64,000 nt of DNA from Spinacia oleracea (Eukaryota; Streptophyta; Magnoliopsida; Caryophyllales; Amaranthaceae), in the NCBI RefSeq assembly GCF_020520425.1, contig NC_079487.1:84511141-84575140 (forward strand). The letters run 5' to 3'. The notes beneath the pieces are model-generated. The model made no database searches. It was not told the origin of the DNA and was given only the letters and a program-made list of their open reading frames with translations. Both the position numbers and the translations under genes were made by a program. How positions within the stretch are numbered: position 1 is the stretch's first letter; every line of letters starts with the position of its first letter. Below, piece after piece: positions 1 through 11,434 of this stretch.

Positions 1-508
1 GCACCATATAGAAAACGCAGTGCAAGCCGGTTAGTAAAATTCTGCTTATGGCTCCTTTACTTATCAGCCGACGCAGTCGCATTATTCACCATTGGTTTAA
101 TCACAAGCAGCCAAGATATAAACTCTCCACAAAGGCAAGATCTTCTTGCATTTTGGGCACCTTTTCTTTTACTACATCTTGGGGGTCCAGACACAATTAC
201 TGCTCTTGCTTTAGAAGATAACGAGTTATGGCACCGGCACGCTCTTCAGTTAGCAATTCAGCTTATTGTTACTCTCTATGTGTTTGTTCAGTCTCTTCGA
301 GGCGATAACAGGTTGTGGTTGCCAACTGTCCTCATGTATGTGGATGGATGTATCAAGTATACAGAGAGAACAGAGGCTTTGTACTTTGCAAGTATGAACA
401 GTTTTAGAGAATCTCTTGCGAGTAAACCTCACTCTGGACCTGATTATGCCAGGTTTAGCGAACCCATCAATCCTTCTGTTACTGGTGCTCATGTCATTAC
501 AATTCAAG
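1..508 (+). CDS. DUF4220/DUF594 family membrane protein, first visible exon (5' end outside window)
   Basis: This is the N-terminal half of a plant DUF4220 protein, a family of membrane proteins of unknown function. Frame 1 is open from the first base to a donor at 508/509 (CAAG|GTATGT). The translation opens APYRKRSASRLVKFCLWLLY, the usual first conserved block of DUF4220, followed by several hydrophobic segments and the motif ALEDNELWHRH. The family normally has only a few dozen residues before this block, so little coding sequence is missing on the left. The exon ends in phase 1 and joins the exon beginning near 1326. No catalytic residues are known for the family and I assign no function. 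Confidence 0.85.
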
Positions 509-1325
509 GTATGTACATATATATATATATTTATTTTGTTGGATGATTTCTTGTGATTTTTCAACAAATTAAGTTTTATTGTTAAATTTGTTTTGGTTAA
601 TTAACTAAAAATTTGGAACAATGTCATTTTGTTTACTTAATTCTCCATCTAACATTAATCAATTATGAAGCAACCATTATCAATTTATCAAGATGGACCA
701 ATTTGCCTGTACTAATCCCATTTGATACCTTAGTCTTTACACACATGTTAGTATTAACTGTTTGTCAATATGTTTGGTAAAATCGATTGATGTTCCATGT
801 TATCTATATGTGAAAATCGATTGATGTTCCATGTTATCTATATGTGAAAAAGGTGAACTAATTTTTTTTTTTTTTTTTCTGGGCTAAATAAAGTTGGACA
901 ATAAGTCCCTTCAAGCAGTTAACAAGTCATCTTGCCAAAAACACTATTTTGGCTGCTGTTAGACTATATGGTCCATCAATGAGCTAATAAACAAACATAA
1001 TAAAATGGCGGGCCAATACTTCATTTTTTCTTTTGTTATTTTCCGTGTTGATGATTATTGCACGGGAAAATCATAGACCATAATAAGTATTAAGTAGTGT
1101 CCATAAAGACAATATTAAGGTTAAAATGGTAACTTCAACTCATTTAATGAGTTTGGCCCACCGGAAAATACATTTATCTTTAAGTTGGGAGTACCAAATT
1201 ACTACGTTATTTGGTACCAAATGAAAATGCACTAATTAGTTTCAATAATGCTTATTTCTTGGTGAATTGTTTTGGTAATATAAATATTAATGATTGACAC
1301 TCAAAAGACAGCAAGAAGTCGCTAG

Positions 1326-2920
1326 GAAGAGATTATCAAGACGATTTGAACCATTCATCTAAGGACGGAGTGCCCTGTGACACAAAGTATACTAGAAATT
1401 ATGCATGTACTCTGAAAGATGCTGATGCGGAGGAGGAAGAAAATGTGATGATCAAAGATGCTTATAAGTTTTATACGAAATTCAAAGGGCTTTTAGCAGA
1501 TGCTTTTCTAAGCTTAGAGGATCGTGAAGAAAGTCGTTCCTTTTTCCTTGACAAAGCTGCCTCAAAGGTTTACAGGGTAGTAGAAATTGAGCTCAATTTC
1601 GTCTATGATATCTTTTACACCAAAGTATTTTTACTACAAAAGAAACGAGCTTATGTTCGTATACTTAGCTTCCTATCGGTTGTAGCAGCCCTTCTCTTGT
1701 TTTCCTTCAAGGATAAAACTGAATACCACGACACTGATGTTGGTATAACCTTTGCCTTGTTGGGGGGTGCCATTGCCCTAGATTTATTTGTAGTTTTAAT
1801 GCTTATGGTGTCTGATTGGTGGATCATTATCACCCCCAAGTTCGGCATCCCCAAGTACGTCAGATTTTATTTGATACAGTTTCTCAAGTTACTGAGATTC
1901 ACAAGAGGTCACAGTAGAAGTAGGTGGGCGCGGTCCATCTCTAGGTACAACCTGCTAGATCGATGTTTTAAGGATCCTCCTTCATTCTTGAAGTTCATTT
2001 TTATCAGGAGGATAAGGGAATTTCTTATGGGAGTTTTATATGTTGAAACGAAACAAATTGATGAACAACTTGTTGTGAATTTCATCATTGAAGAACTACA
2101 GAAGAAGGCAAAGCTAGCCACTGATATAAAGACGAGCAAAGAAGTATATTCAGCAAGAGGTAATTTGGTTTTGGAGAATGATTATTTTCTTGTATCCGAG
2201 TACTTAAATCCTTGGACATTGGATGTAGAATATGATGAGAGTGTATTGATTTGGCATCTTGCTACTGATATATGTTACTGGACTAGTGATGACAGTGTTC
2301 GACAAACAGACTATGCCAATTTCTGTAAACAAGTCTCTGATTACATGACATATCTTTTACTTAGGCAACAATCATTGGTATCACTGGTGGTGGGCATGTC
2401 AGAGATTCGTTTTGAAGATACTTGTGAAGAGGCTAAGAAGGTCATGAATCGGAACGCATCAAGTAGTTGGATAGGCAGAGTATGTGCAGGGGTTAAGAAA
2501 TTCATATGTAAGAAGTTGGTTTGTCAAATTTCATCAATAGGGAACCAAAATCAATGTCCAAAAACAGATGATTTGTTGTTTCAGGAATTCTGCAATAAGG
2601 TCCTGAATGCACAAGTTCAGCCTGTGGATGGCGTGATAGCTGAGGGTGAGAAGACCAAATCTGTGTTAGTTGATGCTTGTCTACTTGCGAAGCAACTGAA
2701 AATGTTCGGTAACATTCAATGGGAGATAACAAGTAAGGTGTGGGTTGAGCTCCTTTGTTATGCTGCAACACGCTGCTCACCCAAGTCCCATGTCGCACAA
2801 TTAAGCAAAGGTGGGGAACTCATTACATTAGTGTGGCTATTGATGGCTCATCTTGGTTTAGGAGAACGTTTCCTCCAAAATCAGGGGTTCGGATGGACTA
2901 AATTGATCATCCATAAATGA
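1326..2920 (+). CDS. DUF4220/DUF594 family membrane protein, last exon
   Basis: This exon completes the gene that enters from the left edge. The intron (about 509-1325) is AT-rich. Two acceptors fit phase 1, AG at 1307 and AG at 1325; I prefer 1325, but neither has a strong pyrimidine tract. The protein has an acidic charged stretch, two hydrophobic segments (around 1650-1710 and 1740-1850, ending SDWW), a long soluble middle, and a C-terminal DUF594 block with AQLSKGGELITLVWLLMAHL before the stop at 2918-2920. The exon has no frameshift or internal stop, so this is the one host gene in the window that looks intact as far as it can be seen. Confidence 0.85.
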
Positions 2921-3246
2921 TAATCTCATTGTTTTTTTTTATTTTTTCATTGGTGTAAAAAAATTAAAAACTGGTTGTTTTTATATTTATTTTTTGATCG
3001 GTGTAAAATGAAAAACTGATTTATGAGTTATACTATACTTTGGTAGGAGATTCTATATTTCTATCTTAGGATATTAAAGTTATTAGTTTGCATGATTACA
3101 AGTCTTTTTATTTTCATTTTTCAGTGCAGAATGAAAAAAATAATCCAAAAATGAAAAAAAAAAAAGAAAAACGGATTGTAATTAGTGAACACATCAAATT
3201 ATATTGACCAAGTTTTTTTGTTGGATTATTCTTGCGTGGACCTGGT
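2921..3246. other. AT-rich intergenic, 3' flank of DUF4220 gene
   Basis: AT-rich sequence with poly(T) and poly(A) runs. I see no gene and no clear element. It probably holds the 3' UTR of the gene ending at 2920. Confidence 0.5.
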
Positions 3247-3470
3247 ACACGGTAATATTACAAATTTTTATGTAAGGTAGTCTTACATAAAAGACCACAA
3301 TGGTGTCATATAAGTTAAGCAATAAAATCACTTAGTTAAACACAGAAACTAATTAGTTAAGTACTGAAATCAATTAGTTAAACAATGAAACTAATTAGTT
3401 AAGTAATGAAACCAATTAGTTAAGTAACCAAAATGGTCTTTTCGGTAAGACGGTCTTACACAAAAATTAC
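3247..3470. mobile_element. MITE-like element with internal AATTAGTTAAG repeats
   Basis: The ends are inverted: CGGTAATATTAC...GTAAGGTAGTCTTAC on the left and GTAAGACGGTCTTAC...ATTACCG on the right. Between them a unit of about 23 bases containing AATTAGTTAAG (or its TTAAAC variant) recurs about five times (3318-3425). A diverged relative lies at 61385-61580. There is no coding potential. Boundaries are approximate. Confidence 0.55.
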
Positions 3471-3501
3471 CGAATAATATTATTTTTCAGTACATTTTTT
3501 T

Positions 3502-3997
3502 AGGATAAATTGTTTTTTACCACCTAAAAACTAAAACTTGTATTTTACTACCTAAAAATAAATTTTAAACTTGTTTTTTACCACCTGAAAAGTAAAAAAA
3601 TATGTGAAAATGTTATGTAGGGGGCACAATAACGGTAATACTTCTTATATGTTCTATTCTCCACGATTTCATGTACTTAACTCTCTTCTCATCCCAACTT
3701 CCTTTTGTTCCATTACTTTACATAATTTTTCACCACCATTAATTCACAAAATTGACAATAATGGAAATAAAGAGAGAATGGTGAAAGAGGTAATGAAAAT
3801 CACACAGGGAGTGTAAAAAATTGGAGGAAAATTGAATTAGGTAAACATACATAAATGTTTCATCTATTTTTTCGCTTCAAGTGATAAAAAGCAAGTTTTA
3901 ATTTATTTATTTAGGTGGTAAAATACAGGTTTTAATTTTTTTAGGTGGTAAAATACAAAATTTCAATTTTTGTAGGTGGTAAAAGATAATTTGTCCT
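3502..3997. mobile_element. MULE-type MITE with long terminal inverted repeats
   Basis: The left end carries three spaced copies of TTTTACCACCT or close variants (3502-3590). The right end carries the inverted form AGGTGGTAAAA three times (3912-3990). The inverted ends are roughly 90 bases long and imperfect. The interior has no convincing coding sequence. The same end motif occurs at 45550-45660 next to the PB1-like gene, so both belong to one family. I could not settle a target-site duplication. Confidence 0.6.
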
Positions 3998-4051
3998 TAT
4001 TTTTAAGGTGCATGAATTAGATTGTTAAAAGGTAGTATAGACTGCGCAGTA

Positions 4052-4315
4052 CTCCCTCCGATTTTAAAAAGAGATACACTTTGACTTTTTGCACTGTTCA
4101 CATAATTCACTTTGACCATATTTTATTTATATTATGAAAATAAGTGTTAGCATAGAATATATTGTTGGTTTCATCTTAATACTCCGTATATATTTTCAAC
4201 ATATTAATATTTTATAAATTTTTATAATAATATAATTGAAGATATTGATGGTCAAAGTTGTGCATTGGCAAGCGTGTCCAGTTAAAATGTATCTCTTTTT
4301 AAAATATGGAGGGAG
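4052..4315. mobile_element. Stowaway-type MITE (Tc1/mariner), TA TSD
   Basis: The element begins CTCCCTCCGATTTTAAAAAG and ends with the inverted form TTTTAAAATATGGAGGGAG. It is flanked by TA on both sides (4050-4051 and 4316-4317). It is 264 bp long and non-coding. Ends and TSD are diagnostic of Stowaway. Confidence 0.9.
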
Positions 4316-5405
4316 TAAAAAAATATGGATTAGGTTTTAAAACATTTTTTCTTTGTAAGATGCACTCCACAAATCGTAAAAGTGTAGAGAAGGTCTCGAC
4401 TTTCGAGAAGTTTAATATAGAGTTTTTTTTTAGTGTAACTCATTTACATACTCCGTATAACCGTATACAATAACATAAGAAAATATAGTCAAAATTAATA
4501 CTCCATATATAAATAATACTCTCTCTCTCTCTATTTTTGTAAGGGTCACACTTACTATTTTCAGTCGTATTTTATTAGGAGTCACACTCTCATTTTTAGT
4601 AATTTTCTACCCTACCTTTTAATTATTTAATACGGAGTTTATATCTAATTTTCTCTAGAGACTAATAAATTTCCTATCTACTTCGATTAAAATATTTTCC
4701 CTAAATTTTTGAAGTTTGTGTTCCGCAAACTCAATAATTATTTGAAATTTCTATTTATTTATTACACCGTTTCTCACTTATTTCATTATTTTTATTAGAT
4801 AACATTCATAATAAAATACGAATAGAGTAGTATAAAATTCAAACCGTTACAAGCAAAGATTATTAGGAAACGGATAAAAGAAAACAGACAATTGCTTTAG
4901 CATAAAGCAAAAGCAAGCATCACTGAATTTGCAGTGAGATATATCCTTCACCTGCAGGCTGCAGAGTGCAGTGACTGAATTAGATCCTTCACTTTTTGAA
5001 AGATGGCGACAGTGCTAGTCATTCGCTGTGAAGTGTGAACTGCTACTAAGACAGTTGTGAGCCTAATACATCAATCAAACTTTAATTATTCAACCCACTC
5101 TGTCGTTTCTGCCTACTGGGCCTACTGGGCTTGCTGGCTCATTTCATCATAGCCCATATTTTCTACAGAGGAAATCATGTTATCCCCAAAGTCAATACTA
5201 ATACAGTAATACTCCCCATTATGTTTTTTTTTGGCAATTAAATACTCTCCAAGTCCTCATTATTATCTTTTAATGTTCCTACTTTCTTTTAGACTTATAC
5301 TAATAATCCTCATTATTATAATAACTGAAATTTATGCTCGACAAATGACAACACATTATTTTGGCGATTTTCTCCCTCCTTCTCAAAAATATTTGTTAAC
5401 ACATA
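4316..5405. other. AT-rich intergenic, no gene recognised
   Basis: Contains a short CT microsatellite (about 4520-4534) and MITE-like fragments around 4500-4800. The stretch 4870-5100 is less AT-rich, but I found no similarity there to the missing 5' exons of the downstream Rieske gene. Confidence 0.4.
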
Positions 5406-5630
5406 CTCCATCCGTCACAAAGTTATGGTCATAATATTTGACCAAAAACACGAATTTTAAGAAAAGTAGAATATAATGTGTAGAAAATTAAAATATAGTA
5501 CATTGATGATTAATTTGTATGAAAAAGTAGAATATAGTACATATAAAAAAGAATAAAATGTATGGGGAAGGGGTATATAATACATGAGGAGGTTTTTAAT
5601 GCAATTTTTTTATCTGGTCACGAATGAGTG
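5406..5630. mobile_element. Stowaway-like MITE
   Basis: Begins CTCCATCCGTCAC after TA and ends GTCACGAATGAGTG before TA, imperfect inverted repeats with a TA duplication. An inner block (TTGACCAAAAACACGAATTT, near 5438) recurs in inverse orientation near 53290, so this is a dispersed family. Confidence 0.6.
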
Positions 5631-5780
5631 TAATATGAGAAATATTTTATGTTCAAATAAGTAAGCAAAACTATAATTATGAGATGCCCTATTTGGAATT
5701 CAAGACTAATTTTGGGAGGGTATTTGAACAAATTTTAAGTGATTGTTTGATTACCGACTATTATTTTATTGAAAATTGTA

Positions 5781-6035
5781 CTACTTCCGTTTCAGAAAGT
5801 TCTTTACGCTTTGGAAAATGTGTCAAAAGTATGAAAACTTTGACCGTAAATTCTCACTATTATATACATCAAAATATTACATGTAAGATCTTGTTAGATT
5901 GGTCTCGTTATTCATTGTGACAATATCAACTTTTTATAATTTTCTCACATACGAAATTGAATATATTAGTAGTTAAATATTGCATTGGAGTCCGTGCAAA
6001 TAGTAACTGTAAAGAATTTTATGAAACGTAGGTAG
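5781..6035. mobile_element. Stowaway-type MITE, TA TSD
   Basis: Begins CTACTTCCGTTTCAGAAAG and ends with the inverted form ATGAAACGTAGGTAG, with TA on both sides (5779-5780, 6036-6037). Length 255 bp, non-coding. Confidence 0.8.
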
Positions 6036-6125
6036 TATGTAACAAGAACTTGTAATGTGTTTTTTTAATTGAAAAAGAGATGGCAGCTGTTATCCCACTT
6101 TTTGTACTAACGACGTAATTGCTTT

Positions 6126-6757
6126 GTCGTTTGATCATATCGTGTCGTCAGGTATTGTCGTGTCCACAGGTTGGGATGTGTCGGTTGAACGTGTCGAGAG
6201 CAAGCCCAGGCGACATACGACAGTTTGGAGGCGACCAGAAATTAGGTCAAGATCATGGGCCGCTGCCTTAGGCCCAACGCCGTCAAGGCCTTTGATGGAG
6301 TTATCAGAGCAATGGGAGATCCGTTGAGTGGTTACGCATAAGCAGGAGAAGTGAAAAGACCGAGGAAAACGGCCTCCTGGTTCTCCGGGATCTTCCTAAC
6401 TGACTCGACCATTGGACATGGATTATAAAAGACAAAGCAGGGCGAAGAAATAAGCACGTTCAATCAAGCTCTCAAGCCATATAGCATTACAAGCATTATT
6501 ATTATTCCGTTTTATCCATTATCAAGTAATCATTGTACTTTTATTATTATCGCAAAACACTTTCTTTTACATAGATTGTTAGGGATATTAGTGGATTGGT
6601 AGCCTCATAGCTACCCGCGGTTTTTCTCCCTATTCCTGGGTTTTTCGTGTCAACATCTCCTTGTGTCGTCTCTCTTTTATTGCTTTCCGTACTTATTTGC
6701 TTAGTTAGTGTCGACCCAAGCCAAGTGTCGCCACTTAGACGAAATTTGGCGTAAACA
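6126..6757 (+). repeat. Putative 5' LTR of a truncated Ty3/gypsy-like element
   Basis: The sequence ends ...GCGTAAACA just before a primer-site-like TAGCACCATCTGTGGGGACA (6761-6780), close to the TGGCGCC-type site common downstream of plant gypsy LTRs. A TATAAAA box lies at 6424-6430. The left boundary is a guess (first TG near 6126). No second LTR was found in the window. Confidence 0.5.
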
Positions 6758-6771
6758 ATTTAGCACCATCT

Positions 6772-7770
6772 GTGGGGACATTAACTAGGTTTCCCATAGA
6801 GAAATTCCTTCAAAAAATACCGAGCGGCCTACGTCAAGGCCCAAGCAGAGTTGGCTCGTCGAAGGCAGAAAACGCCTGTGTCACCGCCCAGAACGAGCAA
6901 CTCGCATCTGAGAAAATGTCCTCTAAGGCTTCCGTTGAAACCCTCCTGAAGGAACTGGAGTCGGCAAAAAGTTGCAAGTACCAGTCACGTCTCAAACCCG
7001 GTGGAAAAGCCAAGCAGCTGGCGTTCGAGCTCCACGACGAGGAAGAGTTGGTCCTGTCCGAAGAAGAAGAACTAGAATTAGATGGTGCAGCGCCCAACTC
7101 CCTGGCCCGACGCCTGAAACTCTTGGAGAGACAGAGTTCGTTGATTCTAAAGCTGATGCCGAAGCTACCCAGAGCACCTACACCGGTGGAGACCGAACCA
7201 ACCAATGGATATGCGACATCGCCCTTCTGCGAGGAGATCGCCAGAGTAACAATCCCGCACCAGTTAAGGCTCCCCATCTGGACGACCTCTATGACGGAAC
7301 CTCCGACCCTTACCGGCATGCCAACGTCTACAAGCAGCGGATGTGGAAAATTGACATGCCATGGGACCTGGTCGAACCTGTCATGTGCAAATCCTTCGGA
7401 GGCACCCTCGACAGAGCAACACTGGAATGGCTCATGAACATCGCCCCTGGATACATATCTTGCCTCGCCGATCTGATCAACGCCTTTTACCAGCAGTTCG
7501 CCAGCTAGAGAAACATACGAGTGATCTTTATCGATTGGTCCAAGCTCCCACCGAATCGGTACGCAATTATTTAAACTGTTTCAATTGTGAAAAGATTAGT
7601 ATAAAAAACGGTGATGTCAAGACAGCTATCGAAGCCTTCAAAAGAGGTCTCATCCCCAATTCGGAGTTGTACCGGGAGATCACCAAAATATCCATGTGCG
7701 ACATTTGAAGAGGTCAGATCCAGAGCTAGTGCCCAAATGCGCCTGGAAGAGGATGATGCAACCCGGACGA
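6772..7770 (+). pseudogene. Broken Ty3/gypsy gag (retrotransposon gag domain)
   Basis: A gag polyprotein remnant follows the primer-site-like sequence. Frame 1 gives a charged N-terminal part with an acidic run (DEEELVLSEEEELELD). After a shift near 7250 the conserved gag block appears: DDLYDGTSDPYRHANVYKQR, then SFGGTLDRATLEWL and LINAFYQQFAS. It ends in a stop at 7506-7508, and another frame continues with the gag-like RLVQAPTESVRNYL and AFKRGLIP to 7708. A further frame gives an EEVRSRASAQMRLEEDD-like segment near 7705-7760. There are thus at least two frameshifts and no protease, RT or integrase. The sequence is more GC-rich than its surroundings. The element probably sits in what was an upstream intron of the Rieske oxygenase gene. 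Confidence 0.75.
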
Positions 7771-7849
7771 CGGCACCACGGCTAGCAGGGGCAGCAGCGA
7801 TAGACGATGATTTTACTATTCTGTTATATGTATTTACTATTCCGTTATG

Positions 7850-8274
7850 ATTTTCCCCCTCAAAAATATTTTCCATTTACTTTTACCTTTTTATTTGAGT
7901 GTGATAGGTTTTTCCAAATACATATCCGATATGTATTTGGACTTCCTCCTTCCAATGCATTAGCTAGCCGATGGCTAGCTAACCTTCATCGCATTTCAGT
8001 TAGTACTTTCATCACATTCTAGCTGACTTGTCAACTTTTACCTTTTTGTCAACTAATTTCGCCAAACGAAGCCTTGAAACACAATAATCTAAAATCGACG
8101 AACTCCTTGAAATTAATCTTTTGACTCAAATATCAATGCTTCAAAATTTTAGGTGAATTTTTTTTTCCAGTTGCCAGAACGATTATCATAAAGAAGTTCT
8201 AAATTCATTATTTTGGTATTATTCCGAAAAAGATACAGATAGCTGACTTATTTATCACATGATGTTTGATGTAG
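7850..8274 (+). other. Probable intron sequence upstream of the Rieske exon
   Basis: AT-rich, with no coding signal, ending in the acceptor GATGTAG at 8268-8274. The exon that should supply the first Rieske iron-sulphur motif (C-x-H) is not found here or in 2921-6060. Confidence 0.45.
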
Positions 8275-8377
8275 GCTAGCAAAACTTTCAGAAGGACAAT
8301 TAGTTGATGGGAGGTTGGAATGTTTATACCATGGTTGGCAATTTGAAGGGGAAGGCAAATGTGTGAAGATACGTCAG
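8275..8377 (+). pseudogene. PTC52/PAO-like Rieske oxygenase, exon with second half of Rieske centre
   Basis: The exon encodes LAKLSEGQLVDGRLECLYHG followed by WQFEGEGKC. The C-x-x-H at 8321-8332 is the second half of a Rieske 2Fe-2S site. It starts in phase 1 after AG at 8274 and ends CAG|GT at 8377. The family comprises chloroplast oxygenases related to pheophorbide a oxygenase and the translocon-linked PTC52/TIC55 proteins. The preceding exon, carrying C-P-H and the transit peptide, is absent, so the gene is 5'-truncated. PTC52 is my preferred member from the residue pattern; other ACD1-like paralogues are possible. Confidence 0.75.
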
Positions 8378-8490
8378 GTCAATACTAGTACATCTTCTCT
8401 TAATCACCTTGAAATCCACTCTTTTCACTTTCCATTCTTGCTTAAAATGCATGATTCTAATGAAGTTCTTACATGAATCTAAACTAACAG

Positions 8491-8657
8491 CTACCAGCAG
8501 GAGCTAAAATTCCTAAACAAGCATGTGTGAAGACTTATGAAGTGAGATATTCTCAAGGAGTTGTGTGGGTGTGGATGTCCCAAAGATTCCCGCCAAATGC
8601 CGAGAAACTCCCTTGGTTTGAAAACTTTGCTAGGCCAGGGTTTCAAGATATCTCAAC
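8491..8657 (+). pseudogene. PTC52/PAO-like Rieske oxygenase, exon interrupted by copia insertion
   Basis: After a 113 bp intron (8378-8490, GT...AG) the frame continues LPAGAKIPKQACVKTYEVRY and on to ENFARPGFQDIS. At 8658 the reading is cut by the copia LTR. The five bases before it, TCAAC (8653-8657), recur right after the element (19007-19011), and the frame then continues at 19012 with TTHELPYDHSILLENLMDPA. Counting one TSD copy, the codons join without gain or loss, so this was a single exon before insertion. Confidence 0.85.
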
Positions 8658-9997
8658 TGAAGGAAATAATGCCCTTGGTCCAAGTATGCATTCTATGTTA
8701 AGTCTAATAAATGCGGTTCAGTATTAATTAACAAGTTAATAATTCAGTGAGATCAAGTGAGCTGAATGCCTAGCTAGAGGCCGCTTCAGTTCAAGTGGAA
8801 TTAATGATATTAATCCACAGCTTACTCTTGACTGAACCCGTAGGGTCACACAAATAGTACGTAAACGGATCAAGTATTTAATGGCATTAAATACTCCATC
8901 TATGAATATTCGGAACCGACGGATCTTGGTTTCAGTGGGAGCTAAGATCGTCACAGGCAAGAAATGAATACTCCGGAAACGATGATATTGCCGGAAACGG
9001 AAATATGGATCGTATCGGAAATATGAATATTATCCAAGTCGTAGATGTTGCCGGAAACGGAAACATGGTACGTATCGGAAAATATTGTTGGAAATGGAAA
9101 TATTACCAGAATCGGAAATATTGCCGGAAACGGAAATATTGTCAGAATCGGAAATATTACCGGAATCGGAAAATAATTCCGGAAACGGAAATATTAAATA
9201 TTTGTTCGAAACGGAAATTAATTCCGGAATCGGAAATATTAAATATTGGTCGTATCGGAAATAGATTCCGGAAATGGAAATTTAATCGGAAGCGTATCGT
9301 ACGAATTAGCATCGGACGAGGCCTGCCGGACGAAGGCCCAGCACGAAGCCAGGCCATCGCCCAGCAAGCACGCACGCCACAGCCCAGCGCGCACAAGGCC
9401 GCGCATGCGTGGGCCGCGCTGCGTGGGCTGCTGCTCGCATGCGTGGGCAGCCCTTGTGGCTGCCGTGTGTGTGTGAGTTTGAGCTCATGCGAGATTCCTG
9501 AATCTGCAAGAGTCAGTGTATGATTAAATGTCTATTCCTATTGGATAAATTGATTAAGTAGAATTCATGTAGAATTCTAATTCCAATTAATTCGCATCCT
9601 ACTAGGATTACGATTCCTTTTCCATAACTCTATAAATAAAGGCCTAGGGGTCATAATTTATATACAAGTTTCAAAGTATTCAAAAGTGAGTTTTTTGAGA
9701 GAAAATTCAAACACCCATCTTGCCCCAAAAGTGCCGAATTTTCTGAGTACCTTAAGGGCGATTCTAGTTGGTCAATCTTAAGGCGGATCCGGACGTGCTG
9801 TGGACTTTCTACGGAGGGACGACACTTGGAGTCCTAAAAGACTTGTTCTTGTTCGGTTCGGGCGCAGCTAGGGAAGGCACGCAACAAAGAGTATGCATCT
9901 AAACTATGCTAAATGATTATGTGTAAATAATATGTTTCCTGGGTTAATGGTTGTTTCCGCATGATCTATGTAATGTCATATGTATCATAACCTAACA
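8658..9997 (+). repeat. 5' LTR of copia element 1
   Basis: Starts TG, ends CA. A TATAAATA box is at 9631-9638. The region 8970-9300 is built of diverged CGGAAACGGAAATATT-type units, followed by a GC-rich stretch (9310-9470). The open frames across it are by-products of these repeats. Confidence 0.95.
8970..9300 (+). repeat. Degenerate tandem repeat CGGAA(A/T)CGGAAATATT inside LTR
   Basis: Around fifteen units with the core CCGGAAACGGAAATATT, differing by point changes. Copies occur at the same LTR position in all four copia LTRs in the window (17979-18309, 30970-31300, 41365-41695). Confidence 0.85.
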
Positions 9998-10012
9998 GTG
10001 GTATCACGAGCC
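9998..10012 (+). other. Primer binding site of copia element 1
   Basis: GTGGTATCACGAGCC directly follows the LTR. It resembles the TGGTATCAGAGC site complementary to initiator methionine tRNA used by plant copia elements, with one extra base. Confidence 0.8.
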
Positions 10013-10789
10013 CCTTATTATTTTCATAATCTAAATTGCATGAACATGGTTAAATATTACAAATTTGCAAGAATTAAAAGGGGTGATTAATTTTCGTAAT
10101 TGTTAATTAATTGCAAATTGCGTTTATTTAAATATATGTACGCAGTTTTTCGGCAGTTTCTTCATTACTCATCCGAATTGAGTGATTTTTGTGTCAATTC
10201 CGCATGTAAAAGGCATTCTAAAATTTTGACAAAAATACTATTTTTCTGCCGAACCCAGAATTCTCAAATTCGAAGCCTAACTATGACTTTTCGAAGGTTT
10301 TAGTTTTTCGGATGCAAAATTTCGTAAATTTAAGATGTTAAATTAAATATTTGCGATTCCTGTTGATAAATCTTGAATTTTTGATTGACCTACTGCATAT
10401 GTTTAACAAGTTTGAATGCCTAGTCTTGTTAATTATGCAATCTAATTTGTAATTATGATTAATTTGTTGAAAATTAGAATAATTTAGAATTAATTTGATT
10501 TTCATAATTAATTGTAATTTAATTAGAAACCTATGATTAAAAACCACCATAAAAATTGTAAATTTACGATAAATTTTAAATTTTTATGACCTAGACTTGA
10601 ATCCATATCAATCGGAAATCAATTGGATAATAAATTTTCGATTTTTTCGCCCTAAAATTATGAAATTAATAATATTTATTAATTTGTCATTAATTTTAAA
10701 TATAAATTTTAAATTTTTATGCGATTCGTTCAAATAACTTGCACGCACGAAGCAATGGACGCTTCGTGTTACCCTTAAGGGGTGTTGTA

Positions 10790-11420
10790 TAATGCGGGCA
10801 TGCGACGACGAGCAAGGGAGCTCGTCGCCCGTGCGGCACGAATGCAATGAGCAAGGGCGTAGTGCACGAGCACAAGGCAGCAGCCCTGCCTTGTGTCGTG
10901 TGCCACGAGCAATGAACGGATGGGCATGGGCGAGGGGCGAGCCAAGGCAGTCGCGTGTGGGCAGCAAGCGAGCTGCGCCACAGCGCGCGCTGCCTCGCAC
11001 AACAGCTCGCAGCCTCGTGCGCAGCGAGCGCAAGCTCGCGTGCCACGAGCGCTGCGCACAGCATCACTCGCGCGCACAGCGCGCGACGTCGCCCGCCCAG
11101 CGAGCGATGTCGCGCACCAGCGAGCGATGGCTCGCGCGCGCGCAGCGAGCGATCTCGCGCGCCTGCGAGCGATGGCTCGCGCGCACCAGCGAGCGATCTC
11201 GCGCGCCAGCGAGCGATCTCGCGCGCCAGCGAGCGAACCAGCGCGCCCAGCGAGCGATCTCGCGCGCGCACTGCGAGCGATAGCTCGCGTGCGATGGGGC
11301 GCTGTGCGGAGGCTTGCGTATGGGACAGCAGCAGCTATGCAACGAGCGCATGGGCTGCGCGCACATGGCCAGCAATGGCTGTGTGCGTACAGCCCATGGG
11401 CGTGCAACGCGTAGGGTGTT
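10790..11420. repeat. GC-rich tandem repeat region in the copia element 1 leader
   Basis: An abrupt GC-rich island in AT-rich DNA. From about 11095 to 11290 a unit of about 20 bases, AGCGAGCGATCTCGCGCGCC, recurs with variants. Long open frames on both strands are rich in Ala, Arg and Ser and are compositional artefacts. A related but less repetitive GC-rich block is at 34310-34740 in copia element 2. Confidence 0.8.
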
Positions 11421-11434
11421 TGCGTTTCGATTAG

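Noticed and set aside
5684..5920. 78-codon frame
   Set aside because: It overlaps a Stowaway MITE with clear TA-flanked ends; no domain.
9005..9523. 172-codon frame rich in NRKYCRNRKYY
   Set aside because: It is a translation of the LTR repeat CGGAAATATTGCCGGAAACG, present identically in both LTRs of one element. Not a gene.
10608..11434. Overlapping Ala/Arg/Ser-rich open frames on both strands
   Set aside because: They lie in a GC-rich tandem repeat of a retrotransposon leader. Open frames in all directions are expected there, and the proteins show only the repeat unit.
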